A DNA stretch of 64,000 bases from assembly GCF_001908095.1 (NCBI RefSeq), contig NZ_MKGR01000003.1, forward strand, positions 30,579 to 94,578, in the 5' to 3' direction. This document shows positions 1-8,657 of the stretch, one piece after another. Source of the DNA: Xenorhabdus thuongxuanensis (GTDB lineage: Bacteria; Pseudomonadota; Gammaproteobacteria; Enterobacterales; Enterobacteriaceae). The notes beneath the pieces were generated by a model. That model saw only the letters and a list, made by a program, of their open reading frames with translations, did not search any database and was not told where the DNA came from. The position numbers and the translations under genes are program-made. The stretch's first letter is position 1, and each line of letters starts with the position of its first letter.

Positions 1-1751
1 TTGGGATGTAAGTGCCAATGCTCTTCTGAGCCAAGGTGATTTTTCCAAAGGGATTGGTAAAGCGAGCAACGCGTCAGTAATTCATCATGTGTACCGCTAT
101 CACAAAGGGTTCCATGATCCATTACCAATATTTGATCAGCACGGGTTATCGTACTTAGTCGATGAGCAATAACAAAAACGGTTTTATCCTGAGTGAGAGA
201 ATCAAATGCTTCTTGTATTAATTGCTCATTTTCGGGATCCAGCGACGCCGTTGCTTCGTCCAGGAATAGAACCGGAGACTGTTTTAGGATCGCGCGAGCA
301 ATGGCAAGCCGTTGGCGCTCTCCGCCAGACAACGTACCGCCATCCACACCTAAAGGTGTATCGTACCCTTGCGGTAGTGCCATAATCGTATCGTGAATGT
401 TGGCAAGGCGTGCTGCCTGTTCCAGCTCTGACTGCGTCGCATTCGGATCACCTAAACGGAGATTATTGGCGACAGTATCCTGAAATAGTGCGGTTTCCTG
501 GAATACCATTGTGACGGTGTCGTACAGCGCTTGAGTCTGGTAATGATGAATAGGGTTCCCACCCAGACGGATTTCACCTTTATCCAGTTGATAGAAAGAG
601 AGTAATAAATAAGCCAGCGTGGATTTACCGCTACCACTTGGCCCTACAATGGCGGTCATACTGCCCTGTGGCGCATAAAATGAAACGTTCTGGATAGCGG
701 GCTGGTGAGTACCTGGGTAGCTAAATGAGATGTTGTTAACTTCAACATCATATTTGTTTGGTGCAGCTAATGGCCCGGAAGTTTGCGTTGCAATCGCTTC
801 TATCTCTGCAATATGTGTTTCACCGACTTGTGTCAATGCGGTCACGTTGAGCAGGGGGATGATCCCGCGTAAAGGGGTAATAGTGGCGAACAACAATAGA
901 ATAGTGATCAGCATCTCAGGGAGAGTGAGAGCTTCATTAAAACGTAAAGCACCGGCCAGAATGCCAACAACCACGCTGGTATCAATAATGATGTAAAACA
1001 GACTCAGCAACGGTATGCTTTTGAATATTCCGCGGCGGAATGCAGCACGTAGTTGTTCAATTTCCTGATCAAAACGTTGTTCTACCGTTGTGGTAGCAGC
1101 CGCTGCACGAATAAAAGCCATGCCTTGGGCATATTCTACGATTGCTTCGGATACATCAGCCATCTTCGCTGCTCGACGATGCAGTATTTCATTGAGTTTT
1201 TGACGGATACCACCCAGAATCAGTAATCCAACCATCAATACTAATAGGGCACAGCCAGCAACAACCCAGTCGAACCAGAATAAAGCCAGATAGATAAGCG
1301 TCAGCATCATAATCTGGCAGGTGATTTGTGGGGTGGTATAGGCTGATTGATTTTCCTGCCATTGCACATCTTCGGATAACGTCAGAGCTATTTTTCCGGC
1401 ACTTAATCCACGAATTGTCGCTATAGACATACTGACAAGCCGTTGTAGCAAAGAGCGACGGATTTCTATCCCCAGCCCATAAGCTGCAATGGTGAGTTTA
1501 CGTAATGCGCGAGACATAAAAGCGAATCGCAGCAACAGTAAAATAACTAATAATGTCAGTGTAATAAGTGGCAGTATAGCGTTGCCACTTTCTTGCAGAT
1601 GGTTTTCCTTCAGATGAGTGATGGCCCAGGCGGCGATAGCCAGTTGAGCAATAATCGCAATGGTATCAAGTTGCTTATATAACAACCCACCAAACCAAAC
1701 CCGCTGTAGTTTTGCAGACAGATGTTGTTGGAGACGATTAAATAACCCCAT
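1..1751 (-). CDS. Siderophore ABC transporter half (YbtQ-like permease/ATPase), 3' end off window
   Basis: Inner-membrane ABC half-transporter, membrane domain first and nucleotide-binding domain second, like YbtQ, which works with YbtP to import iron-loaded yersiniabactin-type siderophore. The start is an ATG at 1751, two bases after the stop of the neighbouring half-transporter, so translation is probably coupled. The ATPase domain is fully canonical: Walker A GPSGSGKST, Q-loop FQE, signature LSGGERQRLAIARAIL, Walker B FLDEATASLD and H-loop IAHRLST. The frame stays open to base 1 (583 codons seen), so a few C-terminal residues and the stop lie outside. Last visible gene of the receptor-MFS-ABC-ABC unit. 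The YbtQ assignment rests on domain order and context; the exact siderophore is unknown. Confidence 0.88.
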   Translation of the reverse strand, partial: MGLFNRLQQHLSAKLQRVWFGGLLYKQLDTIAIIAQLAIAAWAITHLKENHLQESGNAILPLITLTLLVILLLLRFAFMSRALRKLTIAAYGLGIEIRRSLLQRLVSMSIATIRGLSAGKIALTLSEDVQWQENQSAYTTPQITCQIMMLTLIYLALFWFDWVVAGCALLVLMVGLLILGGIRQKLNEILHRRAAKMADVSEAIVEYAQGMAFIRAAAATTTVEQRFDQEIEQLRAAFRRGIFKSIPLLSLFYIIIDTSVVVGILAGALRFNEALTLPEMLITILLLFATITPLRGIIPLLNVTALTQVGETHIAEIEAIATQTSGPLAAPNKYDVEVNNISFSYPGTHQPAIQNVSFYAPQGSMTAIVGPSGSGKSTLAYLLLSFYQLDKGEIRLGGNPIHHYQTQALYDTVTMVFQETALFQDTVANNLRLGDPNATQSELEQAARLANIHDTIMALPQGYDTPLGVDGGTLSGGERQRLAIARAILKQSPVLFLDEATASLDPENEQLIQEAFDSLTQDKTVFVIAHRLSTITRADQILVMDHGTLCDSGTHDELLTRCSLYQSLWKNHLGSEEHWHLHP

Positions 1752-1753
1752 GA

Positions 1754-3568
1754 TTAATTTACTCCTGTTCCGGTATTTTCTCCCCGCCAAGCTGTCCATT
1801 GTTTGGCATACGCGCCCTGTTGTGCGACCAGTTCATCATGGGTTCCTTGCTCAATGATGCGTCCTTTATCCAGAACCAGTATTTGATCAAGGTGACGGAT
1901 AGTTGGCAGGCGATGGGCGATAACAATCACGGTCTTATTACGGCCTGTCTTATTACGGCCTGTCTTGGTGCGGCATAGTGCATTGAGGGCCTGTTGCATC
2001 TCTTTTTCACATTCTGGATCGGCATAAGCAGTGGCTTCATCCAATACAAGAATGGGGGCGTTTTTCAGGATAGCGGCAGCGACGGCAATACGCTGTTTTT
2101 CTCCTACAGATAAGCTAATACCGTTGTTAATCACGGTGTTGTAGCCTTGGGGTAACTGTTGGATAAATTGGTGTGCTTGTGCTGCGATGGCCGCTGCTTC
2201 AACTTCAGCTTGTGAAGCATCAGGACGGGCCAAGCGGATATTATTGGCTATCGTATCGTTAAACAGAAATACCCGCTGGAACACAAACGAGATGTTGTTA
2301 CGCAGAGTGGGTTCATCCATGTTGCGGATATCAACACCTCCAACCGTAATTTTGCCTTGTTGAGGATCCCAAAGACGAGCAATCAGGCTGGCTATCGTGG
2401 ATTTACCAGAGCCGCTGGCTCCAACCAGAGCGAGTGAACTGCCGGCAGGGACGGAAAACGAGAGGTTATCTAAGGCATTGTCCTGCTTATCTTGATAGGA
2501 AAAGCTGACACTATGTAAAGTCACAGTATGATCGGCAGGAACTTGACTTTGGGTACATGGTGCTAATTCAGGTTGATTCATTAGCCAACGATAACGTGTG
2601 ACTAACGCCTCTTGCTGCTGCAAACGTGTCATCACAGAGAACATGGATGAAGCAATATTGCCGAATGCCATAGCAGACAGAATAAAGAAGGTGAATTCAA
2701 ATAAAGTGATCTCTTGTCGGTTAAATAGCCAGACCGCCAGAGGGAGGACAAACAGCAGATTAGCGCTGGATAGCACAAAAAATCGGCTAGATTTGACCTG
2801 CACTTTCTCAACCCAAATATCGATAATACGTGTCAGGGCGGTAAATGCTTCTTCCGCTCGCTGTAGTGCAATATTGCCGCCAGAATAGGTTTTTACTACA
2901 GGAATGGCGTTGATAACTTCACCCATTGTTGAAGCAATACGATTTTGGGCTGCGTAAAAACGCTGAGTAGTGGTTTGAACTTTCATCTGAATATAGATGA
3001 ATAATAAGCAGGCACCCAAAGTTGGAGCAAAAGCCGCCAATGCTAATCGCCAGTCAATGGCTAACATCACACCCAATGCAATCAATGGGCCGAATAAGGT
3101 TGCAGACATCTCTGGAATAATGTGGGCAATACCATCCTCAAGCTGTTCGACATCATCTAACATCATCTTCTTGATTTCGGTGCTGTCAGTCTGCATAAAA
3201 AAGCCTAAGGGAACAGACTTCAACTTATTGCTGATATGACGACGAACATCAGCCTGAACATCGGCAGCGATCAAATGAGCAACAAACGTTGAACCACTGA
3301 AAGTCAGCATAGCGGCAAAGGTGAAGCCTAATAACATGATGCCGTAATTCAGCAAGGTGTCATATTGCCCATCATAGATAGATTGGGTAATAAGACCAGC
3401 AATCGCTGCCGGCAGTATTTGCAAACCGGCAGAAACAATAGCAAGTGCAATGGCAACGTAACTCAGCGTGCGGTATGGGCGCATCATATCCCACAATGTC
3501 TTAAGGACTCCGGCGTCAGCAGCACGTTGCTCTGGAGAGTTTTGAACAGAAGGATCATTACTGAGCAT
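1754..3568 (-). CDS. Siderophore ABC transporter half (YbtP-like permease/ATPase)
   Basis: Second ABC half-transporter (604 aa), the likely heterodimer partner of the protein encoded at 1-1751. The open frame extends upstream to 3661, but the ATG at 3568 has a clear AAGGA eight bases before it and begins like the family, so I chose it. It overlaps the end of the MFS gene by 11 bases. It has an N-terminal six-helix membrane domain and a C-terminal ATPase domain with Walker A GASGSGKST, Walker B LVLDEATAYAD and H-loop IAHRLPT. Oddities: the signature reads LSVGE instead of LSGGQ/E and the following conserved Arg is Ala (VAAAIL). A 15-bp tandem duplication (1937-1966) adds TGRNK repeats between Walker B and the H-loop. 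YbtP is the closest known type; the substrate is inferred. Confidence 0.87.
   Translation of the reverse strand: MLSNDPSVQNSPEQRAADAGVLKTLWDMMRPYRTLSYVAIALAIVSAGLQILPAAIAGLITQSIYDGQYDTLLNYGIMLLGFTFAAMLTFSGSTFVAHLIAADVQADVRRHISNKLKSVPLGFFMQTDSTEIKKMMLDDVEQLEDGIAHIIPEMSATLFGPLIALGVMLAIDWRLALAAFAPTLGACLLFIYIQMKVQTTTQRFYAAQNRIASTMGEVINAIPVVKTYSGGNIALQRAEEAFTALTRIIDIWVEKVQVKSSRFFVLSSANLLFVLPLAVWLFNRQEITLFEFTFFILSAMAFGNIASSMFSVMTRLQQQEALVTRYRWLMNQPELAPCTQSQVPADHTVTLHSVSFSYQDKQDNALDNLSFSVPAGSSLALVGASGSGKSTIASLIARLWDPQQGKITVGGVDIRNMDEPTLRNNISFVFQRVFLFNDTIANNIRLARPDASQAEVEAAAIAAQAHQFIQQLPQGYNTVINNGISLSVGEKQRIAVAAAILKNAPILVLDEATAYADPECEKEMQQALNALCRTKTGRNKTGRNKTVIVIAHRLPTIRHLDQILVLDKGRIIEQGTHDELVAQQGAYAKQWTAWRGENTGTGVN
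1937..1966. repeat. 15-bp perfect tandem duplication inside the YbtP-like gene
   Basis: Two identical copies of ATTACGGCCTGTCTT lie head to tail and a third begins to degrade right after. On the coding strand they give in-frame KTGRN repeats in the ATPase domain between Walker B and the H-loop. Confidence 0.9.
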
Positions 3569-4817
3569 AGGTGTTTTCCTTTTGGAAATCGTGGCGCTTA
3601 TGTAATGTCCAGAACAAGCCTGCGAGGGTGAAGAATGATGCAAGAGCGAAAAGGGATGCATAGCTTGCTTTGGTCACAATCAATCCACCCAGCATTGAAC
3701 AGATGATCGCAATGCTCATATCTGCGGATTGCATTAACGCAAAATCCACACCAGACTGTATGCCAGCCGCCAAAGACATCATTTGGGTATACAAGGCAAC
3801 AAATTTGGTGGCGGTGATTAATGTAATAAAGACGTATGCCGATGAAAGCAGGGATAGGGACGTTTCCGGTTGTTGGGCAAGCCAGAAAATACTCACTAAT
3901 ACCAGACATTCAAGCAGCATTATCCCCAATAATGTCTGGATGGCACCTAACTTACGTACCACGATGCCGCCAAGCAGGACACCGGATAATCCGGCTAATG
4001 CACCACCACTGGCAGCAATGATGCCTAATTGGGTTAAGTCTACGCCGCGATCGACTAAAAATGGGGAGAGCATACCGAGTGACAGGCGTGTCCCAATCAT
4101 ACATAGCAGTATTAAGATCAGTGCCTGTTTCACCGAAGTACGACGTAAGGCACTCTTTAGGGAGGGTCTTGGAGAGGGGGTGTCCGATGTTTTTGATGCA
4201 TTCGATTCTCCCTGTCCCTGAGTTTTTCGGATGAATAAGATAGGCAGTGACATTAATAGGATCACTATAACTAGCATACCTGCACCAATGTGCCAGCCAT
4301 AGAGTGAAATAAGATATAAAAACAGGCCGCTGCCAATAATGGCTCCCAGATAACTGCCCCCAACTTGCATGACATTGCTCCAGGGGCGATGCTGCGGTGA
4401 TAACCGATCGATAGCATGGCCGTCTGTGGTGGTATCTACCACGGTCAGACAAAGCGTAATCAGAAACAGAGCCGCTATGATCAGCGGCATATGTTCGGCA
4501 GGTTTTGCTAAGGACATTAAACCAAAAAGCAGTGCAATTAACAGATTGCCGCAAAGCATGATGCGGCGGGGGTTAGTATCCCCCGAACCTGATTTGCGGT
4601 AGCGTTCTACAACGGGAGCCCAGAGAAATTTTAATGCCCAAGGTAACATCAATAGATAGAGTAAACCTATCTTATCTGGGGTAACGCCGTGATTGCGTAG
4701 AAATGCCGGCATGCTTTGTAACGTTAACATACCAATGGTACTTTGGATGGTGTAAACACCAGCCAAAGTCAAAAGTAGCAACGAGATGTGACGGCGATGT
4801 GAGGTGTTGTGCGTCAT
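3558..4817 (-). CDS. MFS permease of the siderophore locus (YbtX-like)
   Basis: Major facilitator superfamily inner-membrane protein, 419 aa with about 12 hydrophobic segments, similar in size and context to YbtX of yersiniabactin loci. YbtX-type proteins take part in siderophore or metallophore trafficking, but their exact step is not settled. Its ATG overlaps the TGA of the TonB-dependent receptor by four bases (ATGA), and its own end overlaps the next ABC gene by 11 bases. All four genes therefore form one coupled operon read leftward. A short charged Ser/Pro-rich linker follows the sixth helix, as is usual between the two MFS halves. The family assignment is firm; the YbtX role is inferred from neighbours. 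Confidence 0.85.
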   Translation of the reverse strand: MTHNTSHRRHISLLLLTLAGVYTIQSTIGMLTLQSMPAFLRNHGVTPDKIGLLYLLMLPWALKFLWAPVVERYRKSGSGDTNPRRIMLCGNLLIALLFGLMSLAKPAEHMPLIIAALFLITLCLTVVDTTTDGHAIDRLSPQHRPWSNVMQVGGSYLGAIIGSGLFLYLISLYGWHIGAGMLVIVILLMSLPILFIRKTQGQGESNASKTSDTPSPRPSLKSALRRTSVKQALILILLCMIGTRLSLGMLSPFLVDRGVDLTQLGIIAASGGALAGLSGVLLGGIVVRKLGAIQTLLGIMLLECLVLVSIFWLAQQPETSLSLLSSAYVFITLITATKFVALYTQMMSLAAGIQSGVDFALMQSADMSIAIICSMLGGLIVTKASYASLFALASFFTLAGLFWTLHKRHDFQKENTYAQ

Positions 4818-6796
4818 AGTGCAATGCTCACATCCAGCCCAACATTCAAGCCTTTACTTATCATGTTAAGCGTATTGTTTCCCATCTGGAAACTAGAGAC
4901 ACGGTACTGTTTATTACCTAAATTTTCACCATAAAGTTTGACATTAACACCATGATCCATTTCTAAACTGAGGGATGCGTCATAGAGAGTGTAACCCCCT
5001 TGTTCAAGGGTATTCGCTTCATCAAAGTAGCTTTTTGAATAGTAGCGAGTACCGGCATTTAAATAGAGGTTACCGGGTAACAATGTTTGATCAATCAGAT
5101 AGTCGAAACTTGCACTAAGCATGACATCTGGTGCATAAGGCAGGCGTTTGCCTTTATAATTTACGCCACTTGTTGTATCAGTGAAATTTGACTTACCTAC
5201 GCTACCACCAAGAGAAAGTCTAAGCCCTTGTATTGGTTTAATCTGGCTGCTCAGCTCGATACCTTTACTTTCTGCTTTTCCGGCGTTACGAATAAATTGC
5301 CCGCCCATAGGTCCGACATAGATCTGTTTATCTTTGGAACGAATGTAATAAACTGCGCTGTTTAATGTTATTACGTCATCAAAGAATGCGGTATGCCAAC
5401 CAAACTCATAATTGTCTGAGGTTTCGGTATCGTAAGGCTTTTTATCATTGGCGGAGGAAACAATGTTATTGAATCCGCCAGGTTTGTATCCTTTGGTGGC
5501 AGAGAGATAGAAACGGGTATCAGGTGTCAGTTGCCAGCCCAGAGCTGCCTTAGGTATAAACTCATTGCTGGAAACCTGGTTATCAAAAGCGTCAATCTTC
5601 ATGATGTCAGATCCTGAATAATTGATCTGAGATTTTTCATGTGATAGACGACCGCCAAGGGTAAGATCCCATTGAGACGCAATAGGTAATTTAACCTCAC
5701 CGAACAGGGCTAGCGATTTTCCTTTGATTTTGTTATGTGCATCATTATAGCTAGTGTAATGTCTGTTAGTTTCATCTGAGAACCAGCCACCGAGAACACT
5801 GGTAATCCCATTTGAGTAGTTGGAATTTAAACGTAGCTCTTGGGTTGTGGCGTGGTGTTTTTCTTTCCATTTACCCCCGATAAAATCACGGAAAATATCG
5901 CGATCCTGATAGGCGGTGACACTGGTTAATACGTTGTTGCCAAAATCATATTCCGCTTTGAGTGCATAACTGTTGACGCGTCGTGTTAAATCAGGGATAG
6001 GGCCATCATATTCTTTCCGGCGGAACTGTTCGTCGGTTAAATACAGCTCTTCATGCGAATTGAGATCTTCATGAGCAAAGCTAAGTTCAGCGCTGAAAGG
6101 GGAATTTTCTGGCGCAAACGTCAGTTTTCCTTTACCGAGCCAGGTCTTGCTGGAGTCAATATTTTTTTCACCACGATTTGGTGCATCAATTTGTCCTGGC
6201 TCTTTTACCCAGCGTAGGCTCATGCTGCCATAAAGCATGTCTTCAATAAGAGGTATTGATCCGCTGAAGGAGCCCCCTTGTTTCAACTTAGAGTAATTGC
6301 CAGAAAGGTTAAGCCAAGGGCCTTCTTTTGGCGAACGAGTAATAATATTGATAACACCCGCTTGAGCGTTCCCGCCATATAAAGTGCCTTGGGGACCACG
6401 TAATAATTCTACACGTTCTACATTGATTAACTCTTGTGTCAGAAACTGGTGATCCTGAGGAACACCATCAACATAAATACGAATGGAAGGTGAATAGTAA
6501 TCGGGTGAACTGATACCCCGAATTGTGGTTGCCGAGTAGGTTCGGTTACCGCGAGAGCGGATTTGTAAACCAGGGAAAGCACGCTCAAGATCCTGTACCT
6601 GAGTGATACCCGCTTGCTCAAGTTCCTCGCCAGTTTTAACCAAAATGCTGCCGTTAACTTTATTTAATGCTTCTGCCCGTTTGTTAGCCGTCACAATCAA
6701 AACATCTTCTGCGGCTTCGGGTGAATGCTCCGCCCAAGCCACAACCGGTGAGATCAGACAACATAAGACAGACGCTTTAGCATATTTTTTTTTCAT
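4814..6796 (-). CDS. TonB-dependent siderophore receptor (FyuA/Psn-like)
   Basis: Outer-membrane receptor of 660 aa. It has a signal peptide (Lys-rich start, hydrophobic core, cleavage likely after AWA at about residue 22), a TonB box-like DVLIVTA at about 31-37, a plug with the family hallmark VELLRGPQGTLYG, and a 22-strand barrel ending in an amphipathic strand. Blocks such as YVDGVPQ, GYKPGGFN, YVGPMGGQ and NAGKAESKGIEL align by memory with the yersiniabactin/pesticin receptor FyuA (673 aa). First gene of the leftward transport operon and divergent from an AraC-type regulator. A Fur box lies in the shared promoter region, so iron repression is expected. The cognate siderophore is not shown; biosynthesis genes, if any, lie outside the window. 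Confidence 0.9.
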   Translation of the reverse strand: MKKKYAKASVLCCLISPVVAWAEHSPEAAEDVLIVTANKRAEALNKVNGSILVKTGEELEQAGITQVQDLERAFPGLQIRSRGNRTYSATTIRGISSPDYYSPSIRIYVDGVPQDHQFLTQELINVERVELLRGPQGTLYGGNAQAGVINIITRSPKEGPWLNLSGNYSKLKQGGSFSGSIPLIEDMLYGSMSLRWVKEPGQIDAPNRGEKNIDSSKTWLGKGKLTFAPENSPFSAELSFAHEDLNSHEELYLTDEQFRRKEYDGPIPDLTRRVNSYALKAEYDFGNNVLTSVTAYQDRDIFRDFIGGKWKEKHHATTQELRLNSNYSNGITSVLGGWFSDETNRHYTSYNDAHNKIKGKSLALFGEVKLPIASQWDLTLGGRLSHEKSQINYSGSDIMKIDAFDNQVSSNEFIPKAALGWQLTPDTRFYLSATKGYKPGGFNNIVSSANDKKPYDTETSDNYEFGWHTAFFDDVITLNSAVYYIRSKDKQIYVGPMGGQFIRNAGKAESKGIELSSQIKPIQGLRLSLGGSVGKSNFTDTTSGVNYKGKRLPYAPDVMLSASFDYLIDQTLLPGNLYLNAGTRYYSKSYFDEANTLEQGGYTLYDASLSLEMDHGVNVKLYGENLGNKQYRVSSFQMGNNTLNMISKGLNVGLDVSIAL

Positions 6797-6847
6797 AAGT
6801 ACTCTTTATGCCTTTTCAAATCATGTTTTAAAAAGATCAAATGTGGT

Positions 6848-6888
6848 AAACCAAACAAGCGCGATAAACCTGAAAACATATTTGGTTT
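6848..6888. promoter_or_regulatory. Inverted repeat upstream of receptor, candidate AraC-family operator
   Basis: AAACCAAA (6848-6855) and TTTGGTTT (6881-6888) form a perfect 8-bp inverted repeat, with a further TAAACC half at 6865-6870. YbtA is known to act through repeated sites upstream of fyuA, so the divergent AraC-type protein may bind here. The binding claim is an inference. Confidence 0.4.
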
Positions 6889-6959
6889 TGGTGAAATTAA
6901 CTGGAATAGAAAAGAAGAGCTAACGGGATAGGGACAAAAGTAGCGCGATACGTACTATT

Positions 6960-6978
6960 GATAATGATTATCATTAAT
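6960..6978. promoter_or_regulatory. Fur box between receptor and AraC-type regulator
   Basis: GATAATGATTATCATTAAT matches 16 of 19 positions of the classic Fur consensus GATAATGATAATCATTATC. It sits in the 326-bp divergent spacer (6797-7122), where it can serve both the receptor operon and the regulator. The rest of the spacer is AT-rich and has no gene. Confidence 0.8.
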
Positions 6979-7122
6979 GATAAATTGCGTGATATTCACA
7001 TTGGTGTATAAATATATAAGATAAAAGCATAATATCTTTAACACGCACAACATGCTGTTTTTATTGTGGAAAGCGTTTTTTTGAAATGGTTGGTGTCTGA
7101 TGCTAATTTTACAGGGGATTTC

Positions 7123-8103
7123 ATGAAGACGATCTATAGCGAGACATTGGGAATTTTCGCTGCGGGCCATTGCAATAACATGCATTCATCAGTAGAGGAA
7201 AATAATACAACTCCTGCATTGTTAACAGAAGAGCTATCTGATGGAATTCACATCAACCGTATCCATCTTGAGTTAAGTAAAGATTTTACCGAATATTGTG
7301 AAGGGCCGCCAACAGTGTCAATAGCTTTTGTTCTCAGTGGGAAGGGAAAAATGGCAATTGAGAATGGCGAGGTTTTAGATATTAATCCGGGGACGATGGT
7401 ATTTTTCTATTCGCCTAGGATGACACGTGGTATGAATTTCTTTGGTTGCGGAACCTGGCGTATTCTCGATATCCGTTTTTCTCTGAACGAAATTGAAGCT
7501 CAGGAGTTGCCATCTTTTACCAAATTAACGGCTGGTTTTGAAAAAAATGCCAGTTATAGTGATGCCTTGATGATGGCTTGCCCTATCTATCCACCTTTTA
7601 TGCAGATAGTGAATCAAATAGAAGAATGTCAATTAAATGGTAGTGTCAGAAAGGTTTACTTAAAGGCAAAGGCGTTAGAGATACTCGCTTGTGTGACCGC
7701 TCAAATTTATGATTGCCAATATAATGTGATTAGCGGATTGCAGCGCCGTGCTGTTTACAATGCGATAAAAATAATTAATAACGATTATCATTACCCTTGG
7801 ACAATAAAATCGTTATCAAGAGCGGTGGGTTTGAATGAGCGGAAATTAAAAGAGGGATTCCGTGCGGTTGTTTTCCGTACTTTCCATCAATATCTGGAAA
7901 ACGTTCGTATGACCACAGCGGAAGATTTATTGAAGAAAGGGATGAGTGTCATTGAAGTTGCTGCCGCAGTGGGTTATTCCAGCCCAAGTCATTTTTCTAA
8001 ACGTTTCCGGCAACATTACTTAATCAACCCTAAAGCATGGCAGGCAAAATATGCCGTGAATCACATATTACTGAAAGAAAATATTACAGCGAAAAGTCAA
8101 TAG
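7123..8103 (+). CDS. AraC-family regulator of the siderophore locus (YbtA-like)
   Basis: Transcription factor of 326 aa with an N-terminal sensing domain and a C-terminal AraC double helix-turn-helix (about residues 225-320), including the typical VIEVAAAVGYSSPSHFSKRFRQHY second helix-turn-helix segment. An in-frame GTG at 7066 is possible, but the ATG at 7123 follows AGGGGA at good spacing and gives a YbtA-like length (YbtA is 319 aa). It is divergent from the receptor operon and shares its Fur-box spacer, which is the usual position of a siderophore-responsive activator. AraC family membership is certain; YbtA-like function is inferred from context. Confidence 0.88.
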   Translation: MKTIYSETLGIFAAGHCNNMHSSVEENNTTPALLTEELSDGIHINRIHLELSKDFTEYCEGPPTVSIAFVLSGKGKMAIENGEVLDINPGTMVFFYSPRMTRGMNFFGCGTWRILDIRFSLNEIEAQELPSFTKLTAGFEKNASYSDALMMACPIYPPFMQIVNQIEECQLNGSVRKVYLKAKALEILACVTAQIYDCQYNVISGLQRRAVYNAIKIINNDYHYPWTIKSLSRAVGLNERKLKEGFRAVVFRTFHQYLENVRMTTAEDLLKKGMSVIEVAAAVGYSSPSHFSKRFRQHYLINPKAWQAKYAVNHILLKENITAKSQ

Positions 8104-8266
8104 AAATTTCGAAGGTGGCATTTAGAAAAATAAGGAGGGATAGTAAGTAGTGAGTGGCTATATATAATGGGTTATTAGTCAGTCAATAGATACCTTTCCC
8201 GAAATTCAAACCAGGTATCAGTTTATAATATGATTATTTAAAACAAATATACTAAACAGGAATATC

Positions 8267-8478
8267 TGGTTTATCCCCGTACTCACGGGGAACACGCCGC
8301 GTTCCATTGCTGCGGATTTAAACCCCTCGGTTTATCCCCGTACTCACGGGGAACACTAACCCTTGCTGCATAATAGCCAGGTTGTTCACGGTTTATCCCC
8401 GTACTCACGGGGAACACCATAAAATCGTCCGGCTGGGTGTGTAAATGGGCGGTTTATCCCCGTACTCACGGGGAACAC
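8267..8478 (-). CRISPR. Type I-E CRISPR array, 4 repeats and 3 spacers
   Basis: Four 29-nt repeats at 8267-8295, 8328-8356, 8389-8417 and 8450-8478 share the core CCCCGTACTCACGGGG, which forms the hairpin stem. The three spacers between them are exactly 32 nt. Read on the minus strand, the repeat begins GTGTTCCCCG and ends GATAAACCG, the type I-E form of E. coli, so crRNA is read leftward and the leader lies above 8478. The repeat at 8267 carries the only change (its last crRNA-sense base), as expected for the leader-distal terminal repeat. No cas gene is present in the window. Confidence 0.97.
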
Positions 8479-8640
8479 TAATTTTATCTAATTGTTTTAG
8501 AAAATATTTTTCTGACGTAAAAATTCTACCATTTTTTCAGCCTGTAAATCAGTAAAATTCATCCTTTCATTTTTTTCTGATTTATCATCTGCAATACAGA
8601 TCGCGTTTCATCTATATTCTTAATTTTCACTCATTAAATT
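8479..8640 (-). promoter_or_regulatory. CRISPR leader region
   Basis: AT-rich, gene-free DNA directly abutting the leader-proximal repeat on the side expected from repeat orientation. I see no convincing -35/-10 pair, though TAGAAT occurs on the minus strand about 50 bases before the first repeat. Leader assignment follows from position and composition. Confidence 0.55.
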
Positions 8641-8641
8641 A

Positions 8642-8657
8642 TGTGATTTAAATCACA
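8642..8657. promoter_or_regulatory. CRP-type palindrome between CRISPR leader and dsbB
   Basis: TGTGATTTAAATCACA is a perfect palindrome matching TGTGA-N6-TCACA; the inner TGAT-N4-ATCA also resembles FNR sites. It lies 164 bases beyond the leader-proximal repeat. No convincing protein gene starts downstream on the plus strand, so the CRISPR leader is the nearest candidate target. Confidence 0.6.

Noticed and set aside
3670..4221. 183-codon frame antisense to the MFS gene
   Set aside because: Shadow frame opposite a coupled operon gene; composition only mirrors membrane codons.
8497..8562. 21-codon minus-strand frame (MNFTDLQAEKMVEFLRQKNIF-like) in the CRISPR leader
   Set aside because: It looks protein-like but is too short, its GAAAGG is too close to the ATG, and there is no recognisable family. 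It could be a gene relic but cannot be supported.
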